Shown: positions 47,379 through 55,811 of the stretch, in pieces | How the letters are laid out: the number at the start of each line of letters is the position of its first letter | Position numbering within the stretch: the first letter of the stretch is position 1 | NCBI GenBank assembly: GCA_025936115.1 | Contig: JAICTZ010000008.1 | Location: 178,322 to 242,321, forward strand | DNA from: Polyangiaceae bacterium | Lineage (GTDB): Bacteria; Myxococcota_A; Polyangia; Polyangiales; Polyangiaceae | Direction: 5' to 3' | Length of the DNA: 64,000 bases | The notes under the pieces: generated by a model | Databases searched by the model: none | Seen by the model: only the letters and a program-made list of their open reading frames with translations | Told to the model about the DNA's origin: nothing | Program-made: the position numbers and the translations under genes

Positions 47379-48710
47379 CTACTCGACGCTCGGATCGTTG
47401 TCGACGATCGTGAACGCGAAGTCGTGCCAAAAGCCGAGCTTGGCGATGTCCGGACTCGGGCCGACGGCGATGATCGTGTAACCACGGCCGTCCTCGAGCG
47501 CGCCCAGGCCGGCACGACGCCGCACGGTGGGCCAGAGCTCAGAGGCGTAGGTGACGCCGTTCAGCGTGCCGGCGAGCGACCAGGTGGGCTTGTTGACGCC
47601 CCACGACGAGCTCGGCAGATCGACGCGCGGATCGTGCGGGCGGAGCGCACCTTCGGGGATGTCGTCCACGAGCGTCATGGTGGCACCGTCGTCGGCGGGC
47701 CCGGGCTCGGTGCGGAAACCGAGCGCGCCGCTCGCGCGTGAAGCGTGCAGCGCTTGGAGCGCCAGTATGCTCGGAACCGTCTCGCGCGCGAGCGTGACGA
47801 GCTCAGCGGAAAGCGAGCCCGCGCGCGGGGTGTAGTCCGCGCCACACGCATCGCTCGCGTACGGATCGTCGAAGGCGCGCGCTCCGAAGCAGCCGTCGGC
47901 GACTTCGAGCAGGCTGAAACCCGAAGCGAGCGCGCCCGCTGGCAAGCCGGGCAGCGCACCGACGCGCAAAGCGGGCGGCATGGCTGCAGGTGCGCCTGCT
48001 TCGCCGCCTTGTCCGCCGCTTTCGCTCGCCGTGCCAGCCATCGCGGTCGGCGCCGGCACGGCACCGGCGGCGCCGGCTGCGTCACCCCCCGCACCGCCAC
48101 CGCCCCGAGGCGCCTCTCCCGCCGCACCGCCTTCGTTCGCGTTGCCCGTCCCGCCTCCAGCGTCGCGATCGGCGAGCATGACCGCCGTGGCACGCTCGAC
48201 GGCCGCGGCGCAGTCGAGTCCGTCGATCGCGGACAGGTCGCCCGTGATGACGAACGGCGCGACGCCGTCACGCTCGGAGTCGATACCGTCGAGTGTCTCG
48301 AAGGAGAGTGACGCTCCGTACGCAAGTCCTCCAGCTGGGACCGGCGAACCGACGAGCTTCGTCACGCCGTCGCGCACGCGGCCGAAGCACCACACCGTGA
48401 GATCGGCATCGACGATGCCGTGCACGACCGTGAACACCGAGCGTCCCGGCGCTTCCACGTGCTTGGTCGGATTCACGCCGCCCGCGCCGGCAACGGGCGG
48501 CCTCGAAACGGCACCGCCCGCTCCGCCGCCGCCTTGTGCACCAGAGCCACCCTGACCGCCCGCGCCTGCCGCGTGCGGCCGCAAGCCGAGGGACGGGCGC
48601 TCGGAGCCACAGCCCGGCGCAAGCGCGAGCGCGCAGAGCGCGCCGAACTGCGCCGCGCGGCGGCGTGCTGCGCGGCCGTGACCGCCGTGCTTGCGCGCCT
48701 CAGTTCGCAT
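47379..48710 (-). CDS. Gly/Ala-rich lipoprotein
   Basis: 443 residues from ATG 48710; the frame is open another 16 codons up. A basic, Ala-rich signal ends at the lipobox ALAPGCGS. A Gly-rich linker follows, then a folded part (SVFTVVHGIVDADLTVWCFG, LDGIDSERDGVAPFVITGD), a second Gly/Ala-rich linker and another folded segment (FSLLEVADGCFGARAFDD, FWHDFAFTIVDNDPSVE) with two Cys pairs. It resembles DUF4397-type or other beta-sandwich surface lipoproteins. The start overlaps the end of thiD by 11 bp, so it is probably on the thiD transcript. Confidence 0.72.
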   Translation of the reverse strand: MRTEARKHGGHGRAARRRAAQFGALCALALAPGCGSERPSLGLRPHAAGAGGQGGSGAQGGGGAGGAVSRPPVAGAGGVNPTKHVEAPGRSVFTVVHGIVDADLTVWCFGRVRDGVTKLVGSPVPAGGLAYGASLSFETLDGIDSERDGVAPFVITGDLSAIDGLDCAAAVERATAVMLADRDAGGGTGNANEGGAAGEAPRGGGGAGGDAAGAAGAVPAPTAMAGTASESGGQGGEAGAPAAMPPALRVGALPGLPAGALASGFSLLEVADGCFGARAFDDPYASDACGADYTPRAGSLSAELVTLARETVPSILALQALHASRASGALGFRTEPGPADDGATMTLVDDIPEGALRPHDPRVDLPSSSWGVNKPTWSLAGTLNGVTYASELWPTVRRRAGLGALEDGRGYTIIAVGPSPDIAKLGFWHDFAFTIVDNDPSVE

Positions 48711-49530
48711 CCGAGCGCGCCTTGCGCACCGAAGCCGGGGGCGCGAGCGGATGAACATGATTGAGCGGACCGTGGCCCGAGCCGAGACCGGGCGCCGTGC
48801 GAATCGCCTCGAACACGTAACTGCGCGCGCGCCGTACCGAGTCCATCAGCGTGAGGCCCTCGGCGATGCCCGCGGCAATCGCGGACGCGAGCGTGCAGCC
48901 CGTGCCGTGTGTCGAGCGCGTTTGGATACGCGGCGATTCGAAGCGCTCGACCTCGCCGTCGGCCGTGACGAGGTAATCGACGACATGGTCGCCCTCGAGA
49001 TGTCCGCCTTTGACGAGCACCGCCGAGGGACCGAGCAACAGCAGTCGACCCGCGACGCGCAAGAGCGCCGCTTCGTCCGTCACGCGCTCGCCCGTGAGCG
49101 CTTCCGCTTCGGGAACGTTCGGCGTGAGCAGCGCCGCCATGGGCACGAGCTCGGAGACGAGCGCGCGCGTCGCCGTGGGCTCGAGCAGTCGCGCGCCGCC
49201 TTTCGCCACCATCACCGGATCGAGCACGAGCGGGACCATGGGCGCGAGCCGCCGGCACGTCGCCGCCACGCGCTCGACGATGCGCGCGTCACCGAGCATC
49301 CCGATCTTGATCGCGTCGGCACCGATATCGGTGAGCACCGCTTCCATCTGGAGCGCGACGAAGTCGGGGCTCACGGGCTCGACGGCGAGAACGCCCAACG
49401 TATTTTGCGCGGTGAGGGCAGTGATCGCCGTGGCGGCGTAACCGCCGAGCATCGTCACGGTCTTCACGTCCGCTTGGATGCCGGCGCCGCCACTCGAATC
49501 GGAACCGGCGATGATGAGGACACGACCCAC
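48700..49530 (-). CDS. thiD: Hydroxymethylpyrimidine/phosphomethylpyrimidine kinase
   Basis: 276 residues from a GTG at 49530. ThiD phosphorylates HMP and HMP-P in thiamine synthesis. The N-terminal AGSDSSGGAGIQADVKT and C-terminal RSTHGTGCTLASAIAAG are the ribokinase-fold signatures, the latter with the anion hole and catalytic region. VLVKGGH and the ALLTPN-PEA segment are also typical. No TPP-riboswitch-like sequence is visible in the 50 bp upstream, which is shared with the divergent kinase. Confidence 0.95.
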   Translation of the reverse strand: MGRVLIIAGSDSSGGAGIQADVKTVTMLGGYAATAITALTAQNTLGVLAVEPVSPDFVALQMEAVLTDIGADAIKIGMLGDARIVERVAATCRRLAPMVPLVLDPVMVAKGGARLLEPTATRALVSELVPMAALLTPNVPEAEALTGERVTDEAALLRVAGRLLLLGPSAVLVKGGHLEGDHVVDYLVTADGEVERFESPRIQTRSTHGTGCTLASAIAAGIAEGLTLMDSVRRARSYVFEAIRTAPGLGSGHGPLNHVHPLAPPASVRKARSDAN

Positions 49531-49582
49531 GCGGAAAGGGATAGCGCAGGGTGGGCCGGCTCGCTATTCTGGAGCGCCCAGC

Positions 49583-51730
49583 GTGAATCCTGCAGACGAT
49601 GCGGTCCGAGCCGCGAGCCTGATTGGCAGCACGCTGGTGGAACGTTACCGCGTCGACGCGGTGCTCACGGCCGCGACCGCGAGCGCGACCTTTCGTGTGA
49701 TGGATTTGCGCGAAGGAGCCGCCGCGCTCAAGGTCTTTTACCCGGAGTACATGCGCGGCGACGCCGGCCGGCGCTTCTTACGCGATTCGAGCGCGCTGCT
49801 CCTGCTCCGTCACCCTCACCTCGTGGAGACGCTCGGCGCGGGAACCGACACCCAGCGCGGGTTGAGCTTTCTCGCGCGCACGCTGGTCGTCGCCCGCAGT
49901 CTCGATCAGGTACTCGCCGAGGTCGGCGTGCTCGAACCCGTCGCCGCGGTGCGCATGGGCTTGCACACCGCGCGCGGCGTGAACGCGGCTCACCGCGTCG
50001 GCGTTCTGCACCGCAACGTCAAACCCGAGAATCTCTTCGTCGAGCTCCGGCCGGAGGATCAAATGATCGTCCGCGTCGCCGACTTCGGCTGCGTGCGGCT
50101 GGCGAGCGACCTCGGACCTCAGGCCGCCGCGACCGAGCTACCGCCCGGATCGCCCGACTACCTCGCGCCCGAATTGCTCACGCCGGGCGCCGCCGTCGAC
50201 GAGCGTGTCGACATCTGGGGCATCGGCGCCGTGCTCTACGAGATGCTGACGGGGAGTCCCCCCTTCGGGCACCTCGAGACGGCCACCGACGTGACGCTGG
50301 CCATTACCGCCGACGAGGTGCCGCACCTTCAGGATCGGGCGCCGTGGGTTTCACCCGAGCTCGCGCTCGTCGTCCATCGCGCGCTCTCCCGCGATCCCGC
50401 GCGGCGCTTTCAGACGCTCGAGGAGCTCGCCGGAGCGCTGCGTCCTTTGGGCGGCGGCGACGAACAGCTCGCGTACGAGGGCGTCACGACCGTCTCGGAG
50501 TCGGTGCGCTCGCACGTCGCGCTGCGCGCGGACCTCGACTCGCAGCCCCCGCCTGCTTCCGCCTCCACCCCGCGACCGCGCGACATGGACGAGCTCGGCC
50601 TCGTCGGTCACCGCCTCGATCGGCGCTATCAGGTCGTGCGCCTGCTCGGCCGCGGCGGCATGGGTGCCGTGTACGAAGTCGAAGACGACAGCGGCCGGCG
50701 CTTTGCAGCCAAGATCATCTCGCGCGGCCTCGCGGGCGAAAACCATCCCGCGCTCCTGCGTTTCGCGCGCGAAGCCAAGGCCGCGAGCGCCGTCTCGAGT
50801 CCGAACGTCGTCGCGACGTACGACGCCGGCACCGACGAGGAGCTCGGTCTGCCGTACATCATCATGGAGCTTTTGCACGGCACCGATCTGTCGAGCGTGC
50901 TCAAGCGCGAAGGGGCGCTCGAGCCGTCGATCGCCGTGCGACTCGTCCTGCAAGCAGCGCGCGGCATCGCGGCCGCGCACGCGAAGAACGTCGTGCACCG
51001 GGACGTGAAACCCGCGAACCTCTTCCTGCAAGTGGCTGAAAACACTGGTGAAGTCGCCGTGAAGGTCTGCGACTTCGGTGTCGCCAAGCGCACGCGCCTC
51101 GACGAAACGCGCGGCAAGACGAGCGGCCTCAGCCTCACGCGCACGGGCGGCATGCTCGGCTCGCCCATGTACATGGCGCCCGAACAGGCGCGCAACGCCA
51201 AGCACGTCGACGAGCGCGCCGACATCTGGAGCATCGCGGTCGTGCTCTGGGAGGCGCTGAGCGGCAAGCGCCTGTGGGGCGCGCAAACCTCGCTCGGCGA
51301 GCTCATCGTCGCTATCTGCACCGAGCCCATCCAACGCCTCGACGAAGTCGCGCCCTGGGTCCCCCGCGATCTCGCTCGCCTCGTCCACCGCGGCCTCGAG
51401 CGCGACCTCACGCACCGCACGCCGAGCATGCAAGCCTTCATCGCCGCGCTCGAGGTCTTCGCCGGCGGCTCCGACCGCGTCACGGCCGAACAGCTCGTCG
51501 GCCTCACCGACGAACATCGCGAAGTCCTCGCCCGCCGCGCCGGCACCCTATCGAGCGGCCGTCCCCTCGAAGCGCTGTCCCAAAGCGGCACGAGCGGCGC
51601 CCACCGCCTCCCCCCTCACCTCGCCCTCACGCGCCCGAGCATGCTTCCCAAATCCAACCCCACCGGCTGGATCATCGGCGTGGTCCTCGCGATCGCCGCG
51701 GCCCTCGCAGCCATCGCTTACATGCGTTGA
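49583..51730 (+). CDS. Tail-anchored tandem pseudokinase-kinase (Hanks-type Ser/Thr)
   Basis: 715 residues from a GTG at 49583, with GGAG 8 bp upstream. Domain 1 (about 20-290) keeps K50 and DFG at 167-169, but lacks a Gly-rich loop, has Asp where the C-helix Glu should be, and reads HRN at 143-145 instead of HRD, so the catalytic base is missing. Domain 2 (about 345-620) is complete: GRGGMG at 356-361, K377, HRD 472-474, DFG 497-499 and APE near 533. The protein ends in a single membrane helix (GWIIGVVLAIAAALAAIAYM) with no extracellular sensor. Domain 1 may regulate domain 2; this is inference. Confidence 0.92.
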   Translation: MNPADDAVRAASLIGSTLVERYRVDAVLTAATASATFRVMDLREGAAALKVFYPEYMRGDAGRRFLRDSSALLLLRHPHLVETLGAGTDTQRGLSFLARTLVVARSLDQVLAEVGVLEPVAAVRMGLHTARGVNAAHRVGVLHRNVKPENLFVELRPEDQMIVRVADFGCVRLASDLGPQAAATELPPGSPDYLAPELLTPGAAVDERVDIWGIGAVLYEMLTGSPPFGHLETATDVTLAITADEVPHLQDRAPWVSPELALVVHRALSRDPARRFQTLEELAGALRPLGGGDEQLAYEGVTTVSESVRSHVALRADLDSQPPPASASTPRPRDMDELGLVGHRLDRRYQVVRLLGRGGMGAVYEVEDDSGRRFAAKIISRGLAGENHPALLRFAREAKAASAVSSPNVVATYDAGTDEELGLPYIIMELLHGTDLSSVLKREGALEPSIAVRLVLQAARGIAAAHAKNVVHRDVKPANLFLQVAENTGEVAVKVCDFGVAKRTRLDETRGKTSGLSLTRTGGMLGSPMYMAPEQARNAKHVDERADIWSIAVVLWEALSGKRLWGAQTSLGELIVAICTEPIQRLDEVAPWVPRDLARLVHRGLERDLTHRTPSMQAFIAALEVFAGGSDRVTAEQLVGLTDEHREVLARRAGTLSSGRPLEALSQSGTSGAHRLPPHLALTRPSMLPKSNPTGWIIGVVLAIAAALAAIAYMR

Positions 51731-53221
51731 AACACGGCCGCCTCTGCTAGTCTCCGCACCACGGCCCCTTGGCGGAATGGCAGACGCCGGGGATTTAAAA
51801 TCCCTTGCTCGCGAGAGCGTCCCGGTTCGAGTCCGGGAGGGGCCACCGGCAGAAATCCTGCTCGATTCGTGCGCAGACGAGCCGCGCCGCGGGGTGTAGA
51901 CGCGTGCCTCTGGCCCACCCGTTGGCCCACCTTCGAGGTAGGCGGCGAGCTCGGGGATCGCGGCGTCCAGCGGAGCCAAGGAACCGAGACCGAGCTCCGC
52001 CGCGGTTCGGGCGGCGCGCCGGTACCGGTTGATCATGATGCTGGACGTGTGGCCGGTGCGGTCGGCCACCCACGTCTCGGTTTTGCCGTTCGCGAGCGAG
52101 AGGGTGACGAACGTCCCGCGGAGGTCGTGCACGCGCATCTTTCGGACGTTCTCGCCGTCCTCGTGGAGCTCGCTCCGTTTCACCTCGGCTTCCGTGAGGT
52201 CGTCGCGAAGCTGCTCGGCGAGCCGCTCGTCCCCGAGCTCTTCGCCTGCGTCGACGAACAGCAGCTCGCCGCGCTTGGCACCCCGCAGCTTGACGTAAGC
52301 CCGAAGTGCCGCCGCGACGTGCGCGTCGAGCGCCCACGCCCGCGCGCGGCTGGTCTTGTTGGCGTCGAGCTTCACGACCCCGCGATCGAGGTCGACGTCG
52401 AGTCCCACCCGAAGCGCGAGCGCCTCCCCGCGGCGGAGTCCTTCACGGGCGAGGAAGCCCCAGAGCATGCGTCTGGCGACCGGGATCGTCTGCTTGGCGA
52501 GGAGCGCGGCATCCTCGTCCGGGTACAGGTACGGGAACGTCGGCGGCTCGCCGATCTTCGGGAGGAACCCTCGCGGCAGCGGGTTCGCTTCGATGAGACG
52601 GCAGGGAAAGACCGCGAGCTCCAAGACGTGGTGCAAGGCCTGCGCGTAGTGCCGACGGCTCGCTGGACGCTTCGCGCGCTTCGGCAGGTTCGCCATCACC
52701 GTTTGGCAGTGGTCCAGCGTCACAGCCGATAGCGGCAAGGCCCCGAACTTTAGCCCGGGCGCGATCTGCACGTCGCAGATCACGTTGAGGCGTGACTCGT
52801 CGTGATCGGCCGTCTTCTTCGTGGCGACGTGATCAGGGAAGTCACGAGCAAGCGTCCCGTCCGTCCATTTCTCGCCGAGCGCCGCGAACGTGGTCTCTAC
52901 CTTCTTGGGCTTCGCCTTTCCCTTCCCTGCGCACAGTGCCTCGGCGATCCGCACCGCGTCACTGAACTCGCTCTCGTTCGGCGCGGCACCGGCCTCCTCG
53001 AGGATGATCGGCGCGCGCGACGAGTGGCCCGCGCGCGCGAGTAGGTCGGCGAGTTCGCGCATTCGGTCGGCTCGCTTTTGCGCCGCGTCCTCGTCCCGGA
53101 GTTTGATGAGGAAGCGGCCCCGAAGGCCTTTGCCGTAGCGCAGGCGCGTTCGGAAGAAACCTTCGGCGGCCGGGTCGAGGTCGGATCGCGCTCCGCGGCC
53201 CTTGTTCGGGATGTCGGTCAC
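51548..53221 (-). CDS. int: Tyrosine integrase whose frame crosses the attachment site and the tRNA
   Basis: 557 codons from a GTG at 53221. The N-terminal part holds an AP2-like/arm-binding region and a SAM-like core-binding domain. The catalytic residues are all present: R263 (GLRRGEAL), K289, H366 and R369 (HDLRG), H391 and the nucleophile Y400 (GHTSSIMINRY). The catalytic fold ends near residue 431. The frame stays open beyond it, through the antisense of the tRNA (residues about 459-485, PSRTRTGTLSRARDF) and 70 codons into the antisense of the kinase gene. The native end is therefore probably defined differently in the excised element. Confidence 0.9.
   Translation of the reverse strand: MTDIPNKGRGARSDLDPAAEGFFRTRLRYGKGLRGRFLIKLRDEDAAQKRADRMRELADLLARAGHSSRAPIILEEAGAAPNESEFSDAVRIAEALCAGKGKAKPKKVETTFAALGEKWTDGTLARDFPDHVATKKTADHDESRLNVICDVQIAPGLKFGALPLSAVTLDHCQTVMANLPKRAKRPASRRHYAQALHHVLELAVFPCRLIEANPLPRGFLPKIGEPPTFPYLYPDEDAALLAKQTIPVARRMLWGFLAREGLRRGEALALRVGLDVDLDRGVVKLDANKTSRARAWALDAHVAAALRAYVKLRGAKRGELLFVDAGEELGDERLAEQLRDDLTEAEVKRSELHEDGENVRKMRVHDLRGTFVTLSLANGKTETWVADRTGHTSSIMINRYRRAARTAAELGLGSLAPLDAAIPELAAYLEGGPTGGPEARVYTPRRGSSAHESSRISAGGPSRTRTGTLSRARDFKSPASAIPPRGRGAETSRGGRVSTHVSDGCEGRGDREDHADDPAGGVGFGKHARAREGEVRGEAVGAARAALGQRFEGTAAR
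51763..51845 (+). tRNA. tRNA-Leu (anticodon UAA)
   Basis: An 83-nt class II tRNA. The acceptor stem GGCCCCT pairs with AGGGGCC, with discriminator A at 51845; CCA is only partly encoded (CCG follows). The anticodon stem GGGGA/TCCCT closes the loop TTTAAAA, with UAA in the middle. The long variable arm TGCTCGCGAGAGCG and the T-arm CCCGG-TTCGAGT-CCGGG are complete. The integrase of the adjoining element faces its 3' end, which makes this tRNA the integration target. Confidence 0.95.
51808..51847. other. Inferred left attachment site (attL) in the tRNA-Leu 3' half
   Basis: The 3' half of tRNA-Leu is the usual crossover site for tyrosine integrases, and the integrase gene begins its approach directly behind the tRNA. 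The other copy of the core lies outside the window, so the exact limits cannot be read here. Confidence 0.45.
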
Positions 53222-53715
53222 GGTTTTTTGCCCTGGAGCTTATCGAGCTCCTGATTGTTCCTGGTCTCATCAGCTTCCGCGCTGTTGTTTCGCGACCAGA
53301 CCCCACCGCTTTTTACGCAATCAGCCATGTACCGATCGCTGTGCGCCGCATCGTAGTACCTCTCGGAAAGTGTAAGGGCGCGGTCGCCTGTGCCGAGAGT
53401 TCGCTTGCACGTTGAAAGAGCAGGCTGTCCCAAGGAGTCGCACGACTGAGCGAGAGGCGCCGAGGCGTCATCGCTGGTGTGCTTTGCCTTTAGGGCATCG
53501 ATTGCGGGCTGAGTTCCTTCCCAATCCATGCAGACCGCCAGCGACTTGCCGACAAAGCTAGCTTCACTAAGCCGCGCTATAGAGGCGACAGGCACGGAAG
53601 ACGGAGCTGCAGTCGGTGGCGGCAACGGCGCGGGAACTCCGCTTGGCGCTGCGGTTTGTTTTGGATCCTTGGCACACGAAACCACGCTCAAGAACAGCCA
53701 CATCATGCTTCTCAT
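53218..53715 (-). CDS. Phage-borne lipoprotein
   Basis: 165 residues with a short signal (MRSMMWLFLSVVSC) ending in a lipobox. A Pro/Ala/Ser-rich linker precedes a domain with four cysteines (VCMDWEGTQ, QSCDSLG, STCKRTLG, ADCVKSGG), probably disulphide-paired outside the cytoplasm. It overlaps both neighbours by 4 bp (ATGA upstream, GTGA into the integrase). No family is recognised; lysogenic-conversion lipoproteins sit in similar places in other prophages. Confidence 0.7.
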   Translation of the reverse strand: MRSMMWLFLSVVSCAKDPKQTAAPSGVPAPLPPPTAAPSSVPVASIARLSEASFVGKSLAVCMDWEGTQPAIDALKAKHTSDDASAPLAQSCDSLGQPALSTCKRTLGTGDRALTLSERYYDAAHSDRYMADCVKSGGVWSRNNSAEADETRNNQELDKLQGKKP

Positions 53716-53978
53716 TCGGTCTCCTCGTCGCCATCGAGCAACGTCGAATCACTCACCGCCGCCGCAAGCTCGTAGCTCCCGCAGAGCGCCGACACCTCGA
53801 GCGCAGCGGTCTGCAAGAGCACAGCGGCGCCGCGAAGCCTGAGCGCCTGCGCCGCGTAGCCGCCGACGGGCCATCCGTTTTTGACGTTGTGGAGCGCCGT
53901 CTCGATCACGGTGGCGACACGCTCCTTGATTTCGTCACGCTCAGCGACGAGCGCGTCGAACTGGTCGAGGCGGCTCAC
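53712..53978 (-). CDS. Small phage protein, unknown
   Basis: 88 residues from a GTG at 53978 that overlaps the previous stop (GTGA). It is mostly helical and acidic (RLDQFDALVAERDEIKERVA, AQALRLRGAAVLLQTAALEV) with no Cys-rich or enzymatic motif. Its place in an unbroken chain of overlapping genes argues that it is translated. Confidence 0.6.
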   Translation of the reverse strand: MSRLDQFDALVAERDEIKERVATVIETALHNVKNGWPVGGYAAQALRLRGAAVLLQTAALEVSALCGSYELAAAVSDSTLLDGDEETE

Positions 53979-54193
53979 GGTGTCACCTCCGCGCATCTCG
54001 ATGCCTTCGCCACAGCAGCCCGAGCGCGCCCAGCAGCGCGCCGATCGCCGGGTTTGAGAATCATCGCCAGCACCGCGCGCTTCGCCGTCGTCGGCAGCTC
54101 TGACCACGGTGGCACGCCGTCGGGGCGGTACTGCTCGAAAGCTTGCACGCCGAGCACGGCGCGATCGACGAGAAGGAGATCGGCCGCGGTCAC
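53975..54193 (-). CDS. Small phage protein, unknown
   Basis: 72 residues from a GTG at 54193 overlapping the previous stop. It begins TAADLLLVDRAVLGVQAF and ends in a basic Ala-rich tail (AAGRARAAVAKASRC). The start is fixed by an in-phase GTGA overlap with a GGAGGT Shine-Dalgarno just upstream, inside the end of the previous gene. Function unknown. Confidence 0.55.
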   Translation of the reverse strand: MTAADLLLVDRAVLGVQAFEQYRPDGVPPWSELPTTAKRAVLAMILKPGDRRAAGRARAAVAKASRCAEVTP

Positions 54194-54663
54194 GACGCAC
54201 CTCCGTGTTCGTGCTCGTCCTCGTCTTCGTCGACTGCACGCCTCTCGGTGAGCTCGGCGTACCGCGCCATGCGGAGCCGAGCTGAGAGCTCTGCCGCCGC
54301 GATCATCCGGTGGCTCATGATCGCAAGAAGCCTCGCGCCATCGTCGGCCGTGAACGTCCGCGACAGCTCGCACTCGTCAGTAGTCGCTTGGCCCGCCTCG
54401 AGCGCCCGACTGACGGCCCGAAGCTCCAGCGCGAAGTCGTGCATGTAGACTCCCTCGAACGACTGATCCTCGATCGGGTCGGGCGTGTTGCCACCAAAGT
54501 GAGCGTCGATCTCCGGCGCGATCAAGCTCTTGATGAGGTCGTGCAGGCCACGCTTGTATCCGTAGCCCGGCTCGTCCGGCAGCTCCTCCGGCGTCGGCAG
54601 TCGGAGCGCGGCCTGCTCGATCGCTTGGCGGCGCTCCCACTCGCTCGGCTGCCTGGCGCTCAC
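54190..54663 (-). CDS. Phage protein, unknown, acidic C-terminus
   Basis: 157 residues from a GTG at 54663 (GTGA overlap). The N-terminal part is WERRQAIEQAALRLPTPEEL. The middle has a helical region (AARLLAIMSHRM-type, ELSARLRMARYAELTER), and the end is strongly acidic (DEDEDEHEHGG). No known domain. Confidence 0.6.
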   Translation of the reverse strand: MSARQPSEWERRQAIEQAALRLPTPEELPDEPGYGYKRGLHDLIKSLIAPEIDAHFGGNTPDPIEDQSFEGVYMHDFALELRAVSRALEAGQATTDECELSRTFTADDGARLLAIMSHRMIAAAELSARLRMARYAELTERRAVDEDEDEHEHGGAS

Positions 54664-55097
54664 GACGCACCTCGATCGCTGCACGTCATGCGGTTGTGTC
54701 CCGGCTGCCCGCAGTTGCCGCACTTGCGTGCTGCTCTTTGCACTCGTCTGACCGTTCGCCGTGCAACGCGCGCGAAGTCGCTGAGCTGGTAAACGACGGC
54801 CGTTTGGCTCACTCGAAGGAGTTTCCGCTGGACGGCGAGATTTGCGAGCATCTTCTGGCACCAGGACACGAGCGTCGCGTTGGTCGCGTTGGTGATGTAG
54901 TCGCTATCCAGAGAGAGAAGCTTCCGAAGCTCACCGTGTACGAGCTCAAGAGCTCGCTCGACGTTAGCAAGCTGAACGGCCGGCGTTTCCTTTTCAGACT
55001 TTTCGACGAGCAGGACCGCGTCCACTGCCGTGCGCCACTCGGTCGCCGTCTTTCCCCCGGGGATGTAGTCCGCCAGCCGGATGATCGTCGCGTTCAC
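54660..55097 (-). CDS. Phage protein with C-terminal CCHC zinc knuckle
   Basis: 145 residues from a GTG at 55097 (GTGA overlap). The helical N-terminal part (GGKTATEWRTAVDAVLLVEK, VQLANVERALELVHGELRKL) is followed by a basic stretch (ARVARRTVRRVQRAARK) and a perfect C-X2-C-X4-H-X4-C zinc knuckle at C126, C129, H134 and C139. That arrangement suggests binding of single-stranded nucleic acid. Zinc knuckles of this retroviral type are rare in bacterial phages. Confidence 0.7.
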   Translation of the reverse strand: MNATIIRLADYIPGGKTATEWRTAVDAVLLVEKSEKETPAVQLANVERALELVHGELRKLLSLDSDYITNATNATLVSWCQKMLANLAVQRKLLRVSQTAVVYQLSDFARVARRTVRRVQRAARKCGNCGQPGHNRMTCSDRGAS

Positions 55098-55483
55098 GAC
55101 GCGCCGCCTTCCGCCGACTGCTCGCCCTCGTCGCTCTCGATCGCGTGCGAGACCTTGGACGGGAAGAGCCCCAGATCCCACCGGAGCCGCCACACGGTGA
55201 GCAACGCGTCCATCACGTTCGCGTCGCTCGCGCCGCAGCCTCCGCCGCCGGCATTGTCGGCGAGCGTGGCGAGCTGCTCGCCGAGCTGGTCGCACGCGAG
55301 GACGAGTTTCTCGCCTACGCGGTCCCGGATGAGCCGCTCCTCCTCTCGGTCGCGCCGCTGGCGGACGAGCTCCTCCGCGGGGATGCCGATGCGCTCTGCG
55401 GCCCGCCTGATCTCGGCGTCGACGGGCTGCTCTGCCGCCCCACGGCGCGCGCGCGTTTTCGCGTCCTTGCCCCGCGTGCTCAT
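55094..55483 (-). CDS. Phage protein, unknown
   Basis: 129 residues starting MSTRGKDAKTRARRG, with ATGA overlap to the preceding gene and GTGA to the next. A basic N-terminus is followed by helices (AERIGIPAEELVRQRRDREE, LACDQLGEQLATLADNAG). No family is recognised. Confidence 0.65.
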   Translation of the reverse strand: MSTRGKDAKTRARRGAAEQPVDAEIRRAAERIGIPAEELVRQRRDREEERLIRDRVGEKLVLACDQLGEQLATLADNAGGGGCGASDANVMDALLTVWRLRWDLGLFPSKVSHAIESDEGEQSAEGGAS

Positions 55484-55752
55484 ACGGACCTCGCAATCAG
55501 CCGCGCCACCACGGCGTCGGCGGCATGGCGGGCCACGAGCCGCGCGTCACGCTTCGCCGCGAAGTGCCTGGTGATGCCGCTCGCGATCGCGTCTTGCGTC
55601 GCCGCGTTCCAGCCGTAGGACTTCGCGTCGCGGCGGGCGTTCCCGAAGGCTTCGACGGCGGTCAGGCCATCGAGAGACGAGAGGAAGTTATCGACGGCCG
55701 CCCGGTCAATACTGCGGCGCGTTCGGGGTTGGGTTAGGGTCTCGTTTGTCAT
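55480..55752 (-). CDS. Small phage protein, unknown
   Basis: 90 residues from ATG 55752, chosen for the GAGGAG Shine-Dalgarno upstream (MTNETLTQPRTRR). It is a helical protein (VDNFLSSLDGLTAVEAFGNA, AAKRDARLVARHAADAVV). It leads the leftward chain that ends with the integrase and lies 60 bp after the ribbon-helix-helix gene. Confidence 0.6.
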   Translation of the reverse strand: MTNETLTQPRTRRSIDRAAVDNFLSSLDGLTAVEAFGNARRDAKSYGWNAATQDAIASGITRHFAAKRDARLVARHAADAVVARLIARSV

Positions 55753-55811
55753 GAGGCTTACTCCTCGTGGCCAGGGGTCCGGCTGGTTGCACAGCGCGGG
55801 CCCCACCATCG

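Noticed and set aside
49531..49582. TPP riboswitch upstream of thiD
   Set aside because: Only 52 bp separate thiD from the divergent kinase gene and no conserved TPP-aptamer segments are visible.
51548..51845. C-terminal 100 residues of the integrase frame as real protein sequence
   Set aside because: The PSRTRTGTLSRARDF stretch is the antisense of tRNA-Leu, a well-known artefact in annotations; it is kept only as an open frame, with its meaning discussed as a finding.
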